The position numbers were made by a program, and so were the translations under genes. The notes under the pieces were generated by a model. The model saw only the letters and a program-made list of their open reading frames with translations, was not told where the DNA came from and did not search any database. From Planctomycetota bacterium (GTDB taxonomy: Bacteria > Planctomycetota > UBA1135 > UBA2386), in contig JAEUHP010000008.1 in assembly GCA_016795295.1 (NCBI GenBank), positions 20,389 through 84,388 of the forward strand: a stretch of 64,000 nucleotides of DNA. The letters are read 5' to 3'. Of the stretch, positions 28,736 through 36,762 are shown one piece after another (positions within the stretch are counted from its first letter, which is position 1; the number at the start of each line of letters is the position of its first letter).

Positions 28736-30730
28736 ATGGTGAGAGCAATGGGCATCGACGCCGGGGACGGCGCCGTCACGGTGGTCGAGATCGACGGCAA
28801 CTACAAGAAGGTGCGGTTGCTCGCGGTGCAGTCCACTCCGGTGGCCGACCCGGCGCAGCGCGCCTCGGCGGTCGGCGCCGCGGTCCAGGCGGCGCGTAGC
28901 GCGGGCTTGCGCGGCGAAGCGTTGCTCGCCTACCCCTGCCGCGAGGCCGTGCTGCGCCAGATCGAGCTGCCGTTCCAGGGCCGCGAAGCGATTCGCAAGG
29001 TGGTCAAGGCCGAGATCGAAGGCGAGATCCACAGCCATGCCGTCGACGACATGGTCGTCGACTTCCTGGAGATCGGGGCCACGGCCGAGAAGGGCACCCG
29101 GATCCTGGTGGCCTCGGTGCCGAAGGCCGGCCTGCGCAGCCATCTCGAGGCGCTCGTCGGCAGCGGCGTCGAGCCGGAGCGCGTCGACCTCGACACCCTC
29201 GCCTTGTGGCGCGCGGCGCACTGGGCCTCGGCGTTCGCTCCGGCGGTGGCGGGCGAAGCCGCGCCGATCACGGCACTGGTGCAGCTCGAAGCCCGCACCA
29301 CCAAAGTGCTGCTGGTCGAAGGCGACAAGCTGATCGACATGCGCGCACTGCGCCTCGGCGACGACGCAGTGGCCGAGGACTTGGTGCGCAAGCACGGGTT
29401 GCCGTTGGCGACGGCCCGCGAGGCGGTGCGCGCCTGCCTGCGTGCGGGCACCGATTGCACCCTGGAGGTCGAAACGGCTCTGCCCGCGGCTGCCGATGCG
29501 CCGCCGGCCGATCCGGGCGCCGCCAGCGCAGCGCCCACGGCCGCCGCCCGGCGCACGGTGGTGGTCCCCTATGCCGAAGTCGAGGCCGCCCACACCGCCT
29601 TCCAGCAGCGCCTGGCGCGGGAACTGGTGCGCTACCTCGCTGCTTCGCCCAAGGCCAATGCGATCCGCAAGCTGCTGGTGACCGGGACCGCTGCGGAAGC
29701 GCCCGGGGTGCACGAGCTGCTGCGCGAAGTGTTCGCCGCCGAGCCGGAGTCGCTGGATCTGCTCGGCAAGCTGTCGCACGACCTCGACGCCGACCAAGTG
29801 CAGAACCTCGGCCCAGGTCTCGCCACGGCCCTCGGGGTCGCCCTGGCACGGTTGGGCGGACCGGCTGGCTTCGATCTGCGGCAGGAAGATCTGGCCTTCA
29901 CGCGCGGTTTCGATCGGGTGAAGTTCCCGCTGGCGCTGGCCTGCGTGCTCGGGGTGTTGCTGCTGCTGCTGCACAGCACGCTGCTGTCGCGGCAGTTGCA
30001 GAACCTGGAGTACGAGCTGGGGCGGACCTTCGTCGATCCGAAGGACCCGAAGTCGCTGCCGCAGTTCCACGGTCGCCTGTTCGCGGTGTTCCGCTCCCGG
30101 TGGTTCGAGGACGGTCGCAACTTCCGCATCGAGAACAAGGGTGGCAAGGACTACACGTACCGCGACCTGGTGGCCGAGCTGCAGACCGTACCGGTGCCCA
30201 AGCGGTTGCTCGTGGTGCGCGAACGGCTGAAGAAGGTCGTCGAGCAGAAGCAGAAGGAGTCCGGCATCTTCGAGGACACCAGCCTCGAGTCGGGGTTGGC
30301 GGTGCTGGTGCGGTTCGCCCAGGTGCTGCTGCCGATCGAGCCGCAGCTCGGTCGTTACCTGTTGACCAAACTGTCGCTCGACATGGGGCGCTCGCGCGGG
30401 CTCGAGTTCACGGTGGCGCTGCGCGGCGAGGATTTCCGCAGCCGGGCTTCGCAGCTCGAGGCGGCGCTCGAAGCCGACACCAAGAAGCCCGACTCACCAT
30501 TCTTGATCCTGCCGGGCAACGCCAGCAAGTCGCGCGAGCACTTGTTCCGTCCCGACAGCGGTGTGGTGGGGGCGTACTTCACCATCAAGATCGGCATCAA
30601 ACCCTCGTTCGATCCGTTCGGGCCGAGCGCGCGGGGGGCGGTGGGCATGCTCGATTCGATCGATCGGCTCGGCGACCGGTTCGGCGGCCTGCTGGCCGCG
30701 GCGACGCAGACGACGGAGGTGCGGCGATGA
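28736..30730 (+). CDS. PilM/GspL-like protein fused to a PilN-like segment
   Basis: A 664-residue protein. Residues 1 to about 375 look like the actin-like (ASKHA) cytoplasmic fold of PilM/GspL: MGIDAGDGAVTVVEIDG, LAYPCREAVLRQIELPF, KVVKAEIEGEIHSHAVDDMV and LLVTGTAAEAPGVHELL. An Ala/Pro linker at about 248-272 interrupts it. A membrane segment lies at about 397-417 (FPLALACVLGVLLLLLH). A 245-residue periplasmic part follows, in the place of PilN or the GspL C-terminus. GAGGA precedes the ATG. In type IV pilus and type II secretion systems such proteins form the inner-membrane platform. The next gene overlaps by ATGA. No secretin, ATPase or prepilin gene is adjacent. Confidence 0.7.
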   Translation: MVRAMGIDAGDGAVTVVEIDGNYKKVRLLAVQSTPVADPAQRASAVGAAVQAARSAGLRGEALLAYPCREAVLRQIELPFQGREAIRKVVKAEIEGEIHSHAVDDMVVDFLEIGATAEKGTRILVASVPKAGLRSHLEALVGSGVEPERVDLDTLALWRAAHWASAFAPAVAGEAAPITALVQLEARTTKVLLVEGDKLIDMRALRLGDDAVAEDLVRKHGLPLATAREAVRACLRAGTDCTLEVETALPAAADAPPADPGAASAAPTAAARRTVVVPYAEVEAAHTAFQQRLARELVRYLAASPKANAIRKLLVTGTAAEAPGVHELLREVFAAEPESLDLLGKLSHDLDADQVQNLGPGLATALGVALARLGGPAGFDLRQEDLAFTRGFDRVKFPLALACVLGVLLLLLHSTLLSRQLQNLEYELGRTFVDPKDPKSLPQFHGRLFAVFRSRWFEDGRNFRIENKGGKDYTYRDLVAELQTVPVPKRLLVVRERLKKVVEQKQKESGIFEDTSLESGLAVLVRFAQVLLPIEPQLGRYLLTKLSLDMGRSRGLEFTVALRGEDFRSRASQLEAALEADTKKPDSPFLILPGNASKSREHLFRPDSGVVGAYFTIKIGIKPSFDPFGPSARGAVGMLDSIDRLGDRFGGLLAAATQTTEVRR

Positions 30731-31365
30731 AGTGGTTGCAGAATCTGGACTCCTACACGTCGTTGATCCTGGTGTGCCTGTTGGCTGCGCCAGCACTCGG
30801 CTACTGGTGCTACCAGCAGCAGTTGGCGATCGAGGCGTGCCAGAAGGCGATCGCCGATGCGCCGCGCGTGCTCGAAGACATCGGCGGCATGCAGAAGAAG
30901 GTCGAGATCGTGTTGCAGAACCGCAGCGTCACGGCGGCGGCGACGCAGGCGCCGCGCGACTACTTCGAGGGGCAGATCCTGGCTGCCGCCAACCAGAACC
31001 TGAACCGCAACGACTTCACCCTCAACGATCCGACCGAGGAGAACACCACGGTCGGCAAGCAGCCGGTCACCGACTTCGTCGCCGAAGTGCGCTGGCTGCG
31101 CAAGGAGTTGTCGCTGCCGCTGGCGTTCATCTACGCGGTGCTGTTCAACTGCGAATCGGGGGCGCGCGCCGGTGGGGAAGCTGGTTCCGTGCAGTCGATC
31201 TGGAAGCTGCGCAAGCTCGAGATCGTGAACGCGACCAGCGACAAGTTCGTCAGCGCCCAGCCCGACGTAGTGCCGCCGCTCGAACTCGAAGATCGCTGGT
31301 CGATCCGGCAGATGAGCTTCGTGCGCCGCGAGCCACGCCTGGAGCAGCGCCAGCAGAGCAAGTGA
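30727..31365 (+). CDS. PilO/GspM-like inner-membrane protein
   Basis: A 212-residue protein beginning in the stop codon of the PilM/GspL-like gene. One membrane segment lies at about 12-31 (SLILVCLLAAPALGYWCY). A coiled-coil-like stretch (about 32-70) and a mixed alpha/beta periplasmic domain follow. Size, topology and gene order match PilO or GspM, but sequence similarity is weak to the eye. It probably forms a heteromeric platform with its neighbour. A 14-bp minisatellite follows the stop codon. Confidence 0.6.
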   Translation: MKWLQNLDSYTSLILVCLLAAPALGYWCYQQQLAIEACQKAIADAPRVLEDIGGMQKKVEIVLQNRSVTAAATQAPRDYFEGQILAAANQNLNRNDFTLNDPTEENTTVGKQPVTDFVAEVRWLRKELSLPLAFIYAVLFNCESGARAGGEAGSVQSIWKLRKLEIVNATSDKFVSAQPDVVPPLELEDRWSIRQMSFVRREPRLEQRQQSK

Positions 31366-31371
31366 CCCCGC

Positions 31372-31448
31372 GGCTGGGCTGCTGTGGTTGGGCTGCTGTG
31401 GCTGGGCTGCTGTGGTTGGGCCGCTGTAGCTGGGCCGCGGTGGTTGAG
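31372..31448. repeat. 14-bp intergenic minisatellite
   Basis: About five and a half head-to-tail copies of GGYTGGGCYGCTGT start at 31372, 31386, 31400, 31414 and 31428. The array fills most of the space between the PilO-like gene and the convergent membrane protein gene. Copies diverge toward the 3' end. Confidence 0.85.
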
Positions 31449-31463
31449 TCCGTTCGCGCCGCG

Positions 31464-32264
31464 TCAATTCGCGCCGTGCCGCCGGATCATGTAGGCAGCG
31501 AAGGCGATGCCCGTGAGGCTCAGCAGGTAGAGCGCCGGGAACATCACCACGTGTTCCAGCCAGATCAGCCAGAACTGCTGCTGGCCGCTGCCCGGGACCA
31601 GCCGCGGCTCGAACTGCAGGCCGGTCATCGGGTTCACGATGTCGCGCACGGCGCTGATGTCGAGGCTGGTGCCCAGGTGTTGGTCGCTGGCGAACTTGCT
31701 CCACAGCGCCGCAGGCAGGCGTGCGGCCACGGTGCCGGCGCTGATCCGGAACAGCACACTGAGCAGGGTCGGTGCCGTGTGCGCCGCGCCGAGGGCCAGG
31801 GCCACCCCGGCCGGGAACAGGAATCGGTCGATGCCCAGGGGTTGCACCACCGGTGCCGGGGCGGCGAGCCACTGCATCGCCAACCACTGGGCGGTGGCGG
31901 TCCAAGCCAGCAGCAGGGGCCACAGCCAGGGCTGACGCAGGGGTGTGGCACCGGCCCGCACCAGGAGCAGGATCCACAGCAGTGCGAATCCGGCGAACGG
32001 TAACGGCCACAGCCAGCCAGCCGCCGATGCCTGCCCGGTCGGGAACGACACCATGCTGACTTCCTGGTCGGCCCCCTCGAAGCCGGCGTAGGTGTGCACG
32101 GTGGTCAGGGTGCGGGTCTCCGGGTCGAGGCTGCCCACGACCAGGCTGCACAAGGCGGCCAACACCGCTACGTACACCGCTACGCGGCGCAGGCGCGGGA
32201 CCGCGAGTGCCAAGCCCAGGGTGAGGTAGGTGAGGCCCTGCAGGGCGGCGATCGAGTGGTGCAT
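31464..32264 (-). CDS. Polytopic membrane protein of unknown function
   Basis: A 266-residue protein with about six or seven membrane spans, for example LQGLTYLTLGLALAVP, VAVYVAVLAALCSLVV, LPFAGFALLWILLLV, PLLLAWTATAQWLAM and ALYLLSLTGIAFAAYMI. A soluble loop lies between about 190 and 235. No transporter, enzyme or redox signature was seen. ATG at 32264 begins MHHSIAALQG; upstream sequence in the same frame is Pro/Arg-rich and unlikely to be coding. Convergent with the PilO-like gene and divergent from rpmI. I do not recognise the family. Confidence 0.75.
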   Translation of the reverse strand: MHHSIAALQGLTYLTLGLALAVPRLRRVAVYVAVLAALCSLVVGSLDPETRTLTTVHTYAGFEGADQEVSMVSFPTGQASAAGWLWPLPFAGFALLWILLLVRAGATPLRQPWLWPLLLAWTATAQWLAMQWLAAPAPVVQPLGIDRFLFPAGVALALGAAHTAPTLLSVLFRISAGTVAARLPAALWSKFASDQHLGTSLDISAVRDIVNPMTGLQFEPRLVPGSGQQQFWLIWLEHVVMFPALYLLSLTGIAFAAYMIRRHGAN

Positions 32265-32391
32265 GGTGGGGGTGGGGCAACGCTCCGCGGGGCGGCTCGT
32301 GAGCCATGGCCGGGCTGGGGGCGTTCGGGTGGGGCAACGCCCCGTGGGGTGGCGGGTTTTCCCCGGCGACTCGGCCGGGCGCCAGAGTTTT

Positions 32392-32415
32392 CCCCCGAGC
32401 CGCTTGCTCGGGGGG
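32392..32415 (+). promoter_or_regulatory. Hairpin in the rpmI upstream region
   Basis: CCCCCGAGC and its complement form a 9-bp perfect stem with a CGCTT loop, about 100 nt before rpmI. A T5 run follows 16 nt later. It could belong to a ribosomal-protein leader or be a remnant terminator. The L20 leader pseudoknot could not be confirmed. Confidence 0.35.
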
Positions 32416-32513
32416 GCGGCGCTCGTTACCTTTTTCGCCCTTCCCAGTTCCGGGTCAACGACCCGGTTCGGGCCTGCACTTTCCGAGCTTCCAGTTCCGG
32501 CTCCCCAGTTACC

Positions 32514-32711
32514 ATGACGAAGCAGAAAACCAAGAAGGCGGTGGTCAAGCGCATGAAGCTGACCAAGACCGGCAAGGTCAAGTTCCGCCACGCGTTCACG
32601 TCGCACATCATGGTGCGCCGCAGTGCCAAGCGGAAGCGCCAGCTCCGACAGAAGGGCATCTGCAAGGGGCAGATCGCGGTCAGCATGGCTCAACTGCTGG
32701 GTGGGAGGTAA
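32514..32711 (+). CDS. rpmI: 50S ribosomal protein L35
   Basis: A 65-residue basic protein. MTKQKTKKAVVKRMKLTKTG and the K/R-rich centre (KFRHAFTSHIMVRRSAKRKR) are typical of bL35. It binds 23S rRNA in the large subunit. rplT follows 6 bp downstream. In most bacteria infC precedes rpmI; here the upstream neighbour is an unrelated divergent gene. Confidence 0.95.
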   Translation: MTKQKTKKAVVKRMKLTKTGKVKFRHAFTSHIMVRRSAKRKRQLRQKGICKGQIAVSMAQLLGGR

Positions 32712-32717
32712 CACACC

Positions 32718-33074
32718 ATGGTTCGCGCAACGAATGGTCCCGCGACGCGCCAGCGCCGCAACCGCGCCCTGAAGCGCGCCAAGGGTTTCCGCCAGGGTCG
32801 CCGCAATCTGTTCAAGATGGCGCGCGTCACCGGCATCCGCGCCGACGCGTTCGCCTTCTTCGGCCGCCAGCAGAAGAAGCGCCAGTTCCGCGCCTTGTGG
32901 ATCACCCGCCTCAGCGCGGCAGTGGCTGCCCACGGGTTGCGCTACTCGCGCTTCATCCATGGCGTGCAGAAGGCCGGCATCAAGCTGAACCGCAAGGAGC
33001 TCTCCGAGCTCGCGATCCACGATCCGCAGGCCTTCGCCTCGGTGTGCGGCAAAGCCAAGGCTGTTCTGGCGTGA
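32718..33074 (+). CDS. rplT: 50S ribosomal protein L20
   Basis: A 118-residue protein of standard length. The N-terminal extension (RATNGPATRQRRNRALKRAK) and GFRQGRRNLFKMARV, RALWITRLSAAVAAHGL and YSRFIHGVQKAGIKLNRKEL are conserved in bL20. It is an early assembly protein of the large subunit and in other bacteria represses its own operon. GGGAGG lies just upstream of the ATG, overlapping the rpmI stop. Its stop codon sits in a hairpin. Confidence 0.97.
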   Translation: MVRATNGPATRQRRNRALKRAKGFRQGRRNLFKMARVTGIRADAFAFFGRQQKKRQFRALWITRLSAAVAAHGLRYSRFIHGVQKAGIKLNRKELSELAIHDPQAFASVCGKAKAVLA

Positions 33075-33093
33075 CGCCGCTTTGGCGTCGCGC
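33069..33093 (+). terminator. Hairpin overlapping the rplT stop codon
   Basis: A 10-bp stem with one G-U pair (33069-33078 with 33084-33093) and a GCTTT loop includes the rplT TGA. GCGTGACGCCG recurs at about 33100. There is no T-tract; pheS expression may continue through it. Confidence 0.4.
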
Positions 33094-33253
33094 GGTTCCA
33101 GCGTGACGCCGAGCTTGGAGCCACGCGCCTCGTCGGGGTGTGGGGTCGTGAGGTCCCGCGTCTGGCGGTTTTGCTGGTTGGTTCGGCACGGCGCGAGCGC
33201 AAGCCGCGCCGTTGTGCTGTACGGTGCTCGACTCGTTCTTGCCCCCGCTTCCG

Positions 33254-34312
33254 ATGGACCCAACTGCTCAGCGTGATTCCTGGCTGGCCCAGGTGGCTGC
33301 CGCTGCGGACGAAGCCGCTCTGGCCGCCGTCGAAACCCGGTTGCTCGCCGCCGAAGGCGAGCTCACCCAGCTGCTGCGCTTGGTGACCAGTCTGCCGAAG
33401 GAGCAGCGACCGGCGTTCGGCAAAGCCGCGAACGGCGTCAAGCAGGCCGTCGAGGCCGCGATCGCCGCGGCGCGCACCGGCTTCGCCGCACGCGCCCTGC
33501 AGCGCGAGCTCGCCCTGCCCGACTTCGATCCGACCGAGGCAGCACCCGCACCGCGTCGCGGCGCCCTGCACCCGATCACGATCGTGCAGAACGAACTGGT
33601 GGACCTGTTCACCAGCCTCGGCTTCCAGTGGCAGGACGGCCCGGAAGTCGAGTCCGAATACTTCAACTTCGATGCGCTCAACATCCCGGCCGACCATCCC
33701 GCCCGCGAGAGCCAGGACACGTTCTGGTGCGAGCCGATCGACGGCGGGCGCCGGCATCTGCTGCGCACGCACACCTCGCCGGTGCAGGTGCGCACCATGC
33801 AGCGCTTCGTCAAGGAGCACGGTCCTGGGCCGCTCAAGGTGATCGTGCCTGGCCGCTGCTTCCGCAGCGAAACCGTCGACAAGAGCCACGAACACACCTT
33901 CTACCAGATGGAAGGACTGGTGGTGGACCGCGGGGTCAGTACCGCGAACCTGATCCACACCATGAAAACCTGCCTGCGCGTGATCCTCGAGCGCGACGTG
34001 CAGGTGCGCCTGCGGCCCGGGTTCTTCCCGTTCGTCGAGCCCGGCTTCGAACTCGACGTGAACTGTCCGTTCTGCCAGGGGCGTGGTTGTTCGGTGTGCA
34101 AGCGCTCGGGTTGGATCGAGATCCTGCCGTGCGGCATGGTGCATCCGAACGTGCTGCAGCAAGGCGGCTACGATCCGGAGCAGTTCACCGGCTTCGCCTT
34201 CGGCATGGGCCTGCAGCGCGTGGTGATGCTGCGCTACGGCATCGACGACATCCGCCAGTTCATGGGGGGCGACCTGCGCTTCCTGCGCCAGTTCCCGGAG
34301 GTGCCGCGATGA
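33254..34312 (+). CDS. pheS: Phenylalanine-tRNA ligase alpha subunit
   Basis: A 352-residue class II synthetase subunit. The N-terminal coiled coil (about 1-85) binds tRNA. Catalytic core motifs include HPITIVQNELVDLFTSLGFQ, FNFDALNIPADHPARESQDT, LLRTHTSPVQVRTM and the later GFAFGMGLQRVVMLRYGIDD. A CPFC-x4-CSVC element (C271, C274, C279, C282) before EILPCGMVHPNVL could bind zinc; such an insertion occurs in some bacterial PheS proteins. It charges tRNA-Phe together with PheT. pheT overlaps it by ATGA. Confidence 0.96.
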   Translation: MDPTAQRDSWLAQVAAAADEAALAAVETRLLAAEGELTQLLRLVTSLPKEQRPAFGKAANGVKQAVEAAIAAARTGFAARALQRELALPDFDPTEAAPAPRRGALHPITIVQNELVDLFTSLGFQWQDGPEVESEYFNFDALNIPADHPARESQDTFWCEPIDGGRRHLLRTHTSPVQVRTMQRFVKEHGPGPLKVIVPGRCFRSETVDKSHEHTFYQMEGLVVDRGVSTANLIHTMKTCLRVILERDVQVRLRPGFFPFVEPGFELDVNCPFCQGRGCSVCKRSGWIEILPCGMVHPNVLQQGGYDPEQFTGFAFGMGLQRVVMLRYGIDDIRQFMGGDLRFLRQFPEVPR

Positions 34313-36744
34313 AACTCTCGCTGTCCTGGTTGGCCGAACACGTCGACTTGAGCGGCCTCGAGCCGCAGCAGATCCTGAAAGACCTGTCGATGAGCACGGC
34401 CGAGATCGAAGGCGTGCAGCAGTTCGGCCAAGGTCTCGAGTGCCTGCTGGTCGGCCACGTGCGCGCTGCGGAGAAGCACCCCGACGCGGACAAACTGTCG
34501 GTGTGCCAGGTCGATCTCGGCCCGCAGCACGGCGGGGTGCAGCAGATCGTCTGTGGGGCGCCCAACGTGGCCCGCGGCCAACGCGTGGTGGTGATCCGGC
34601 CCGGCGACTCGCTGCCCGAACAGGGCGGCAAGGGTGCACTCAAGATCAAGGTCGGCAAGATCCGCGGCGTCGAGTCGCACGGCATGATCTGTTCGGAGGC
34701 CGAACTCGGCCTGTCGAGCGACCACGACGGCATCCTGGTGCTGCCTCCCGACGCGCCGATCGGGGCGCGCTTCGTCGACGTGCTGCCGGTGCAGGACTGG
34801 GTGTTCGAGATCGACAACAAGTCGATCAACCACCGCCCGGATCTGTGGGGCCACTACGGCTTCGCCCGCGAACTGGCCGCGATCTATGGCCGGCCGCTGC
34901 GCAGCCTGCCGCCGCCGCCGACCCTGCCGGCCCGCGGGGCCACGGTGCCGATCGAAGTCGAGGACCGGGTCGGTTGCCCGCGCTATTGCGGGCTCGTGAT
35001 CGACGGCGTGCGCGCCGAGAAGTCGCCCCCGGCCCTGCGCTGGCGGCTGCAGGCGGTGGGCCAGCGCGCCATCAACCTGCCGGTCGACCTGACCAACTAC
35101 GTGCTGCTCGAACTCGGCCAGCCGCTGCACGCGTTCGACCTCGAGCACGTCGGCAGCGGCCCGATCCGCGTGCGCCGGGCCAAGTCCGGCGAGAGCCTGA
35201 CCACGCTCGACGGCCAGGCGCGCAAACTGACCGACCAGGACCTGCTGGTGTGCGTGGGCACGCGCCCAGAGGCCCTGGCGGGCATCATGGGCGGTGCGGG
35301 CACCATGGTCGGCGGGGGCACCACCCGGCTGTTCCTCGAGGCGGCGAACTTCCACGCCGCCACGGTGCGCAAGACCAGCATGCGCCTTGGCCTGCGCACC
35401 GACGCCAGCGCGCGCTTCGAGAAGGCTCAGGACCCGGCCAACGCCAGCCTTGGCGCCCTGCGGTTCCTGCAGCTCTTGCAGCAGCACTGCCCGACGGCCA
35501 CCGCCGCGGGGCCGCTCGCCGATCCGCTCGGTTGGGTCGAGCCGCAGAAGACCGTGGCACTGCGCCGCGAGCGCCTGGCGCTGAAGCTCGGCATCGAGCT
35601 GCCCGACGAGCGCGTCGCGGGCATCCTGCAAGCCTTGCAGTTCGGCGTGCAGACCACCCCCGTGGGCTTCACCGTGGCCGTGCCGAGTTTCCGCGCCACC
35701 AAGGACATCGCGCACGAAGACGACCTGATCGAAGAGGTCGGTCGGATGTTCCGCTACGACAACATCCCGGAGCGCCCGCTGCGCGGCACCATCGCGCCGC
35801 CACCGCGCCACGACGAACTGTTCCTGGTGCGGCGCCTGCTCGAAGTGGCCTGCCTCGACCTCGGCTGCAGCGAGGCCTACAACTACAGCTTCGTGCCCGA
35901 CGCGGTGCTGGCGGCCTGCGGCGCCGATGCCCATGCCTACGTGCGGGTGCAGAATCCGGTGGCACCCGAGCAGGCGCGGATCCGCCGCCATGTGCTGCCG
36001 AGCCTGCTGCAGAGCGCCGCCAACAACCTGGCCGGTGGCGCGGTGGGCCATTCTGCCGGCGGTGCCGAAGTGCTGCTGTGCGAACACGGCAAGGGTTACC
36101 ACGCCGAAATGCGCGCGGACCACGATCTGCCGCACGAAGTGCGCGAGGTCGCCTTCGTGCACAGCCGCCGCGATGGCCTGCATCCGTTCCTCGAACTGCG
36201 GGCCAACCTCGAGCGGTTGCTGCAGCGCGTCGGGCATCCGGCCACCATGGCGCGGGTCTGGCACGGCAAGGACCAGCCGTGGGTGCATCCGAACGCCGCC
36301 GTGGCCATCGACCGGGACGGTTCGCCGGTCGGCTACGTCGCGCATCTGCATCCGGGGGTGGCGCGCGCCATGAACCTGCCGAGCACCACCGCGATCGCGT
36401 GCCTCGACGTGCGGGCGCTGCTGGCCAACGGCCGCCGCACGGCGCACTACCAAGCGGTGCCGACGTTCCCGGTGCTGCCGGTGGACGTGGCGCTGCTGGT
36501 CGACAGCGGCGTGCAGGCCAGCGCCGTGGCCGAGTTCTTGCGCACCGTCGGCAGGAAACTGGTGCGCGACGTGCAGTTGTTCGAGGTCTACCGCGGCGAA
36601 CGGTTGCCGCCGGGCAAGAAGAGCCTCAACTTCACGGTCACCCTCGGGGCCGACGACCGCACCTTGACCGACGAGGACGAGAGCCGCTATTTGGGCAAGG
36701 TGCGCGACCAGGCGGCCCAGGTCGGTGCCGAACTGCGCGGCTGA
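34309..36744 (+). CDS. pheT: Phenylalanine-tRNA ligase beta subunit
   Basis: An 811-residue subunit of normal length. Domains in order: N-terminal MKLSLSWLAEHVDLSGL; EMAP-II-like tRNA-binding domain (about 42-155, HPDADKLSVCQVDL and QIVCGAPNVARGQRVVVI); B3/B4 editing domain (about 210-390, with NLPVDLTNYVLLELGQPLHA); B5 domain (about 415-490); catalytic-like core; and C-terminal anticodon-binding FDX-ACB domain (about 715-811, FPVLPVDVALLVDSGVQASA and KSLNFTVTLGADDRTLTDED). It starts in the pheS stop codon. The B3/B4 domain removes mischarged tyrosine. Confidence 0.97.
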   Translation: MKLSLSWLAEHVDLSGLEPQQILKDLSMSTAEIEGVQQFGQGLECLLVGHVRAAEKHPDADKLSVCQVDLGPQHGGVQQIVCGAPNVARGQRVVVIRPGDSLPEQGGKGALKIKVGKIRGVESHGMICSEAELGLSSDHDGILVLPPDAPIGARFVDVLPVQDWVFEIDNKSINHRPDLWGHYGFARELAAIYGRPLRSLPPPPTLPARGATVPIEVEDRVGCPRYCGLVIDGVRAEKSPPALRWRLQAVGQRAINLPVDLTNYVLLELGQPLHAFDLEHVGSGPIRVRRAKSGESLTTLDGQARKLTDQDLLVCVGTRPEALAGIMGGAGTMVGGGTTRLFLEAANFHAATVRKTSMRLGLRTDASARFEKAQDPANASLGALRFLQLLQQHCPTATAAGPLADPLGWVEPQKTVALRRERLALKLGIELPDERVAGILQALQFGVQTTPVGFTVAVPSFRATKDIAHEDDLIEEVGRMFRYDNIPERPLRGTIAPPPRHDELFLVRRLLEVACLDLGCSEAYNYSFVPDAVLAACGADAHAYVRVQNPVAPEQARIRRHVLPSLLQSAANNLAGGAVGHSAGGAEVLLCEHGKGYHAEMRADHDLPHEVREVAFVHSRRDGLHPFLELRANLERLLQRVGHPATMARVWHGKDQPWVHPNAAVAIDRDGSPVGYVAHLHPGVARAMNLPSTTAIACLDVRALLANGRRTAHYQAVPTFPVLPVDVALLVDSGVQASAVAEFLRTVGRKLVRDVQLFEVYRGERLPPGKKSLNFTVTLGADDRTLTDEDESRYLGKVRDQAAQVGAELRG

Positions 36745-36762
36745 AGTGGCGTCAGCGCGGCC

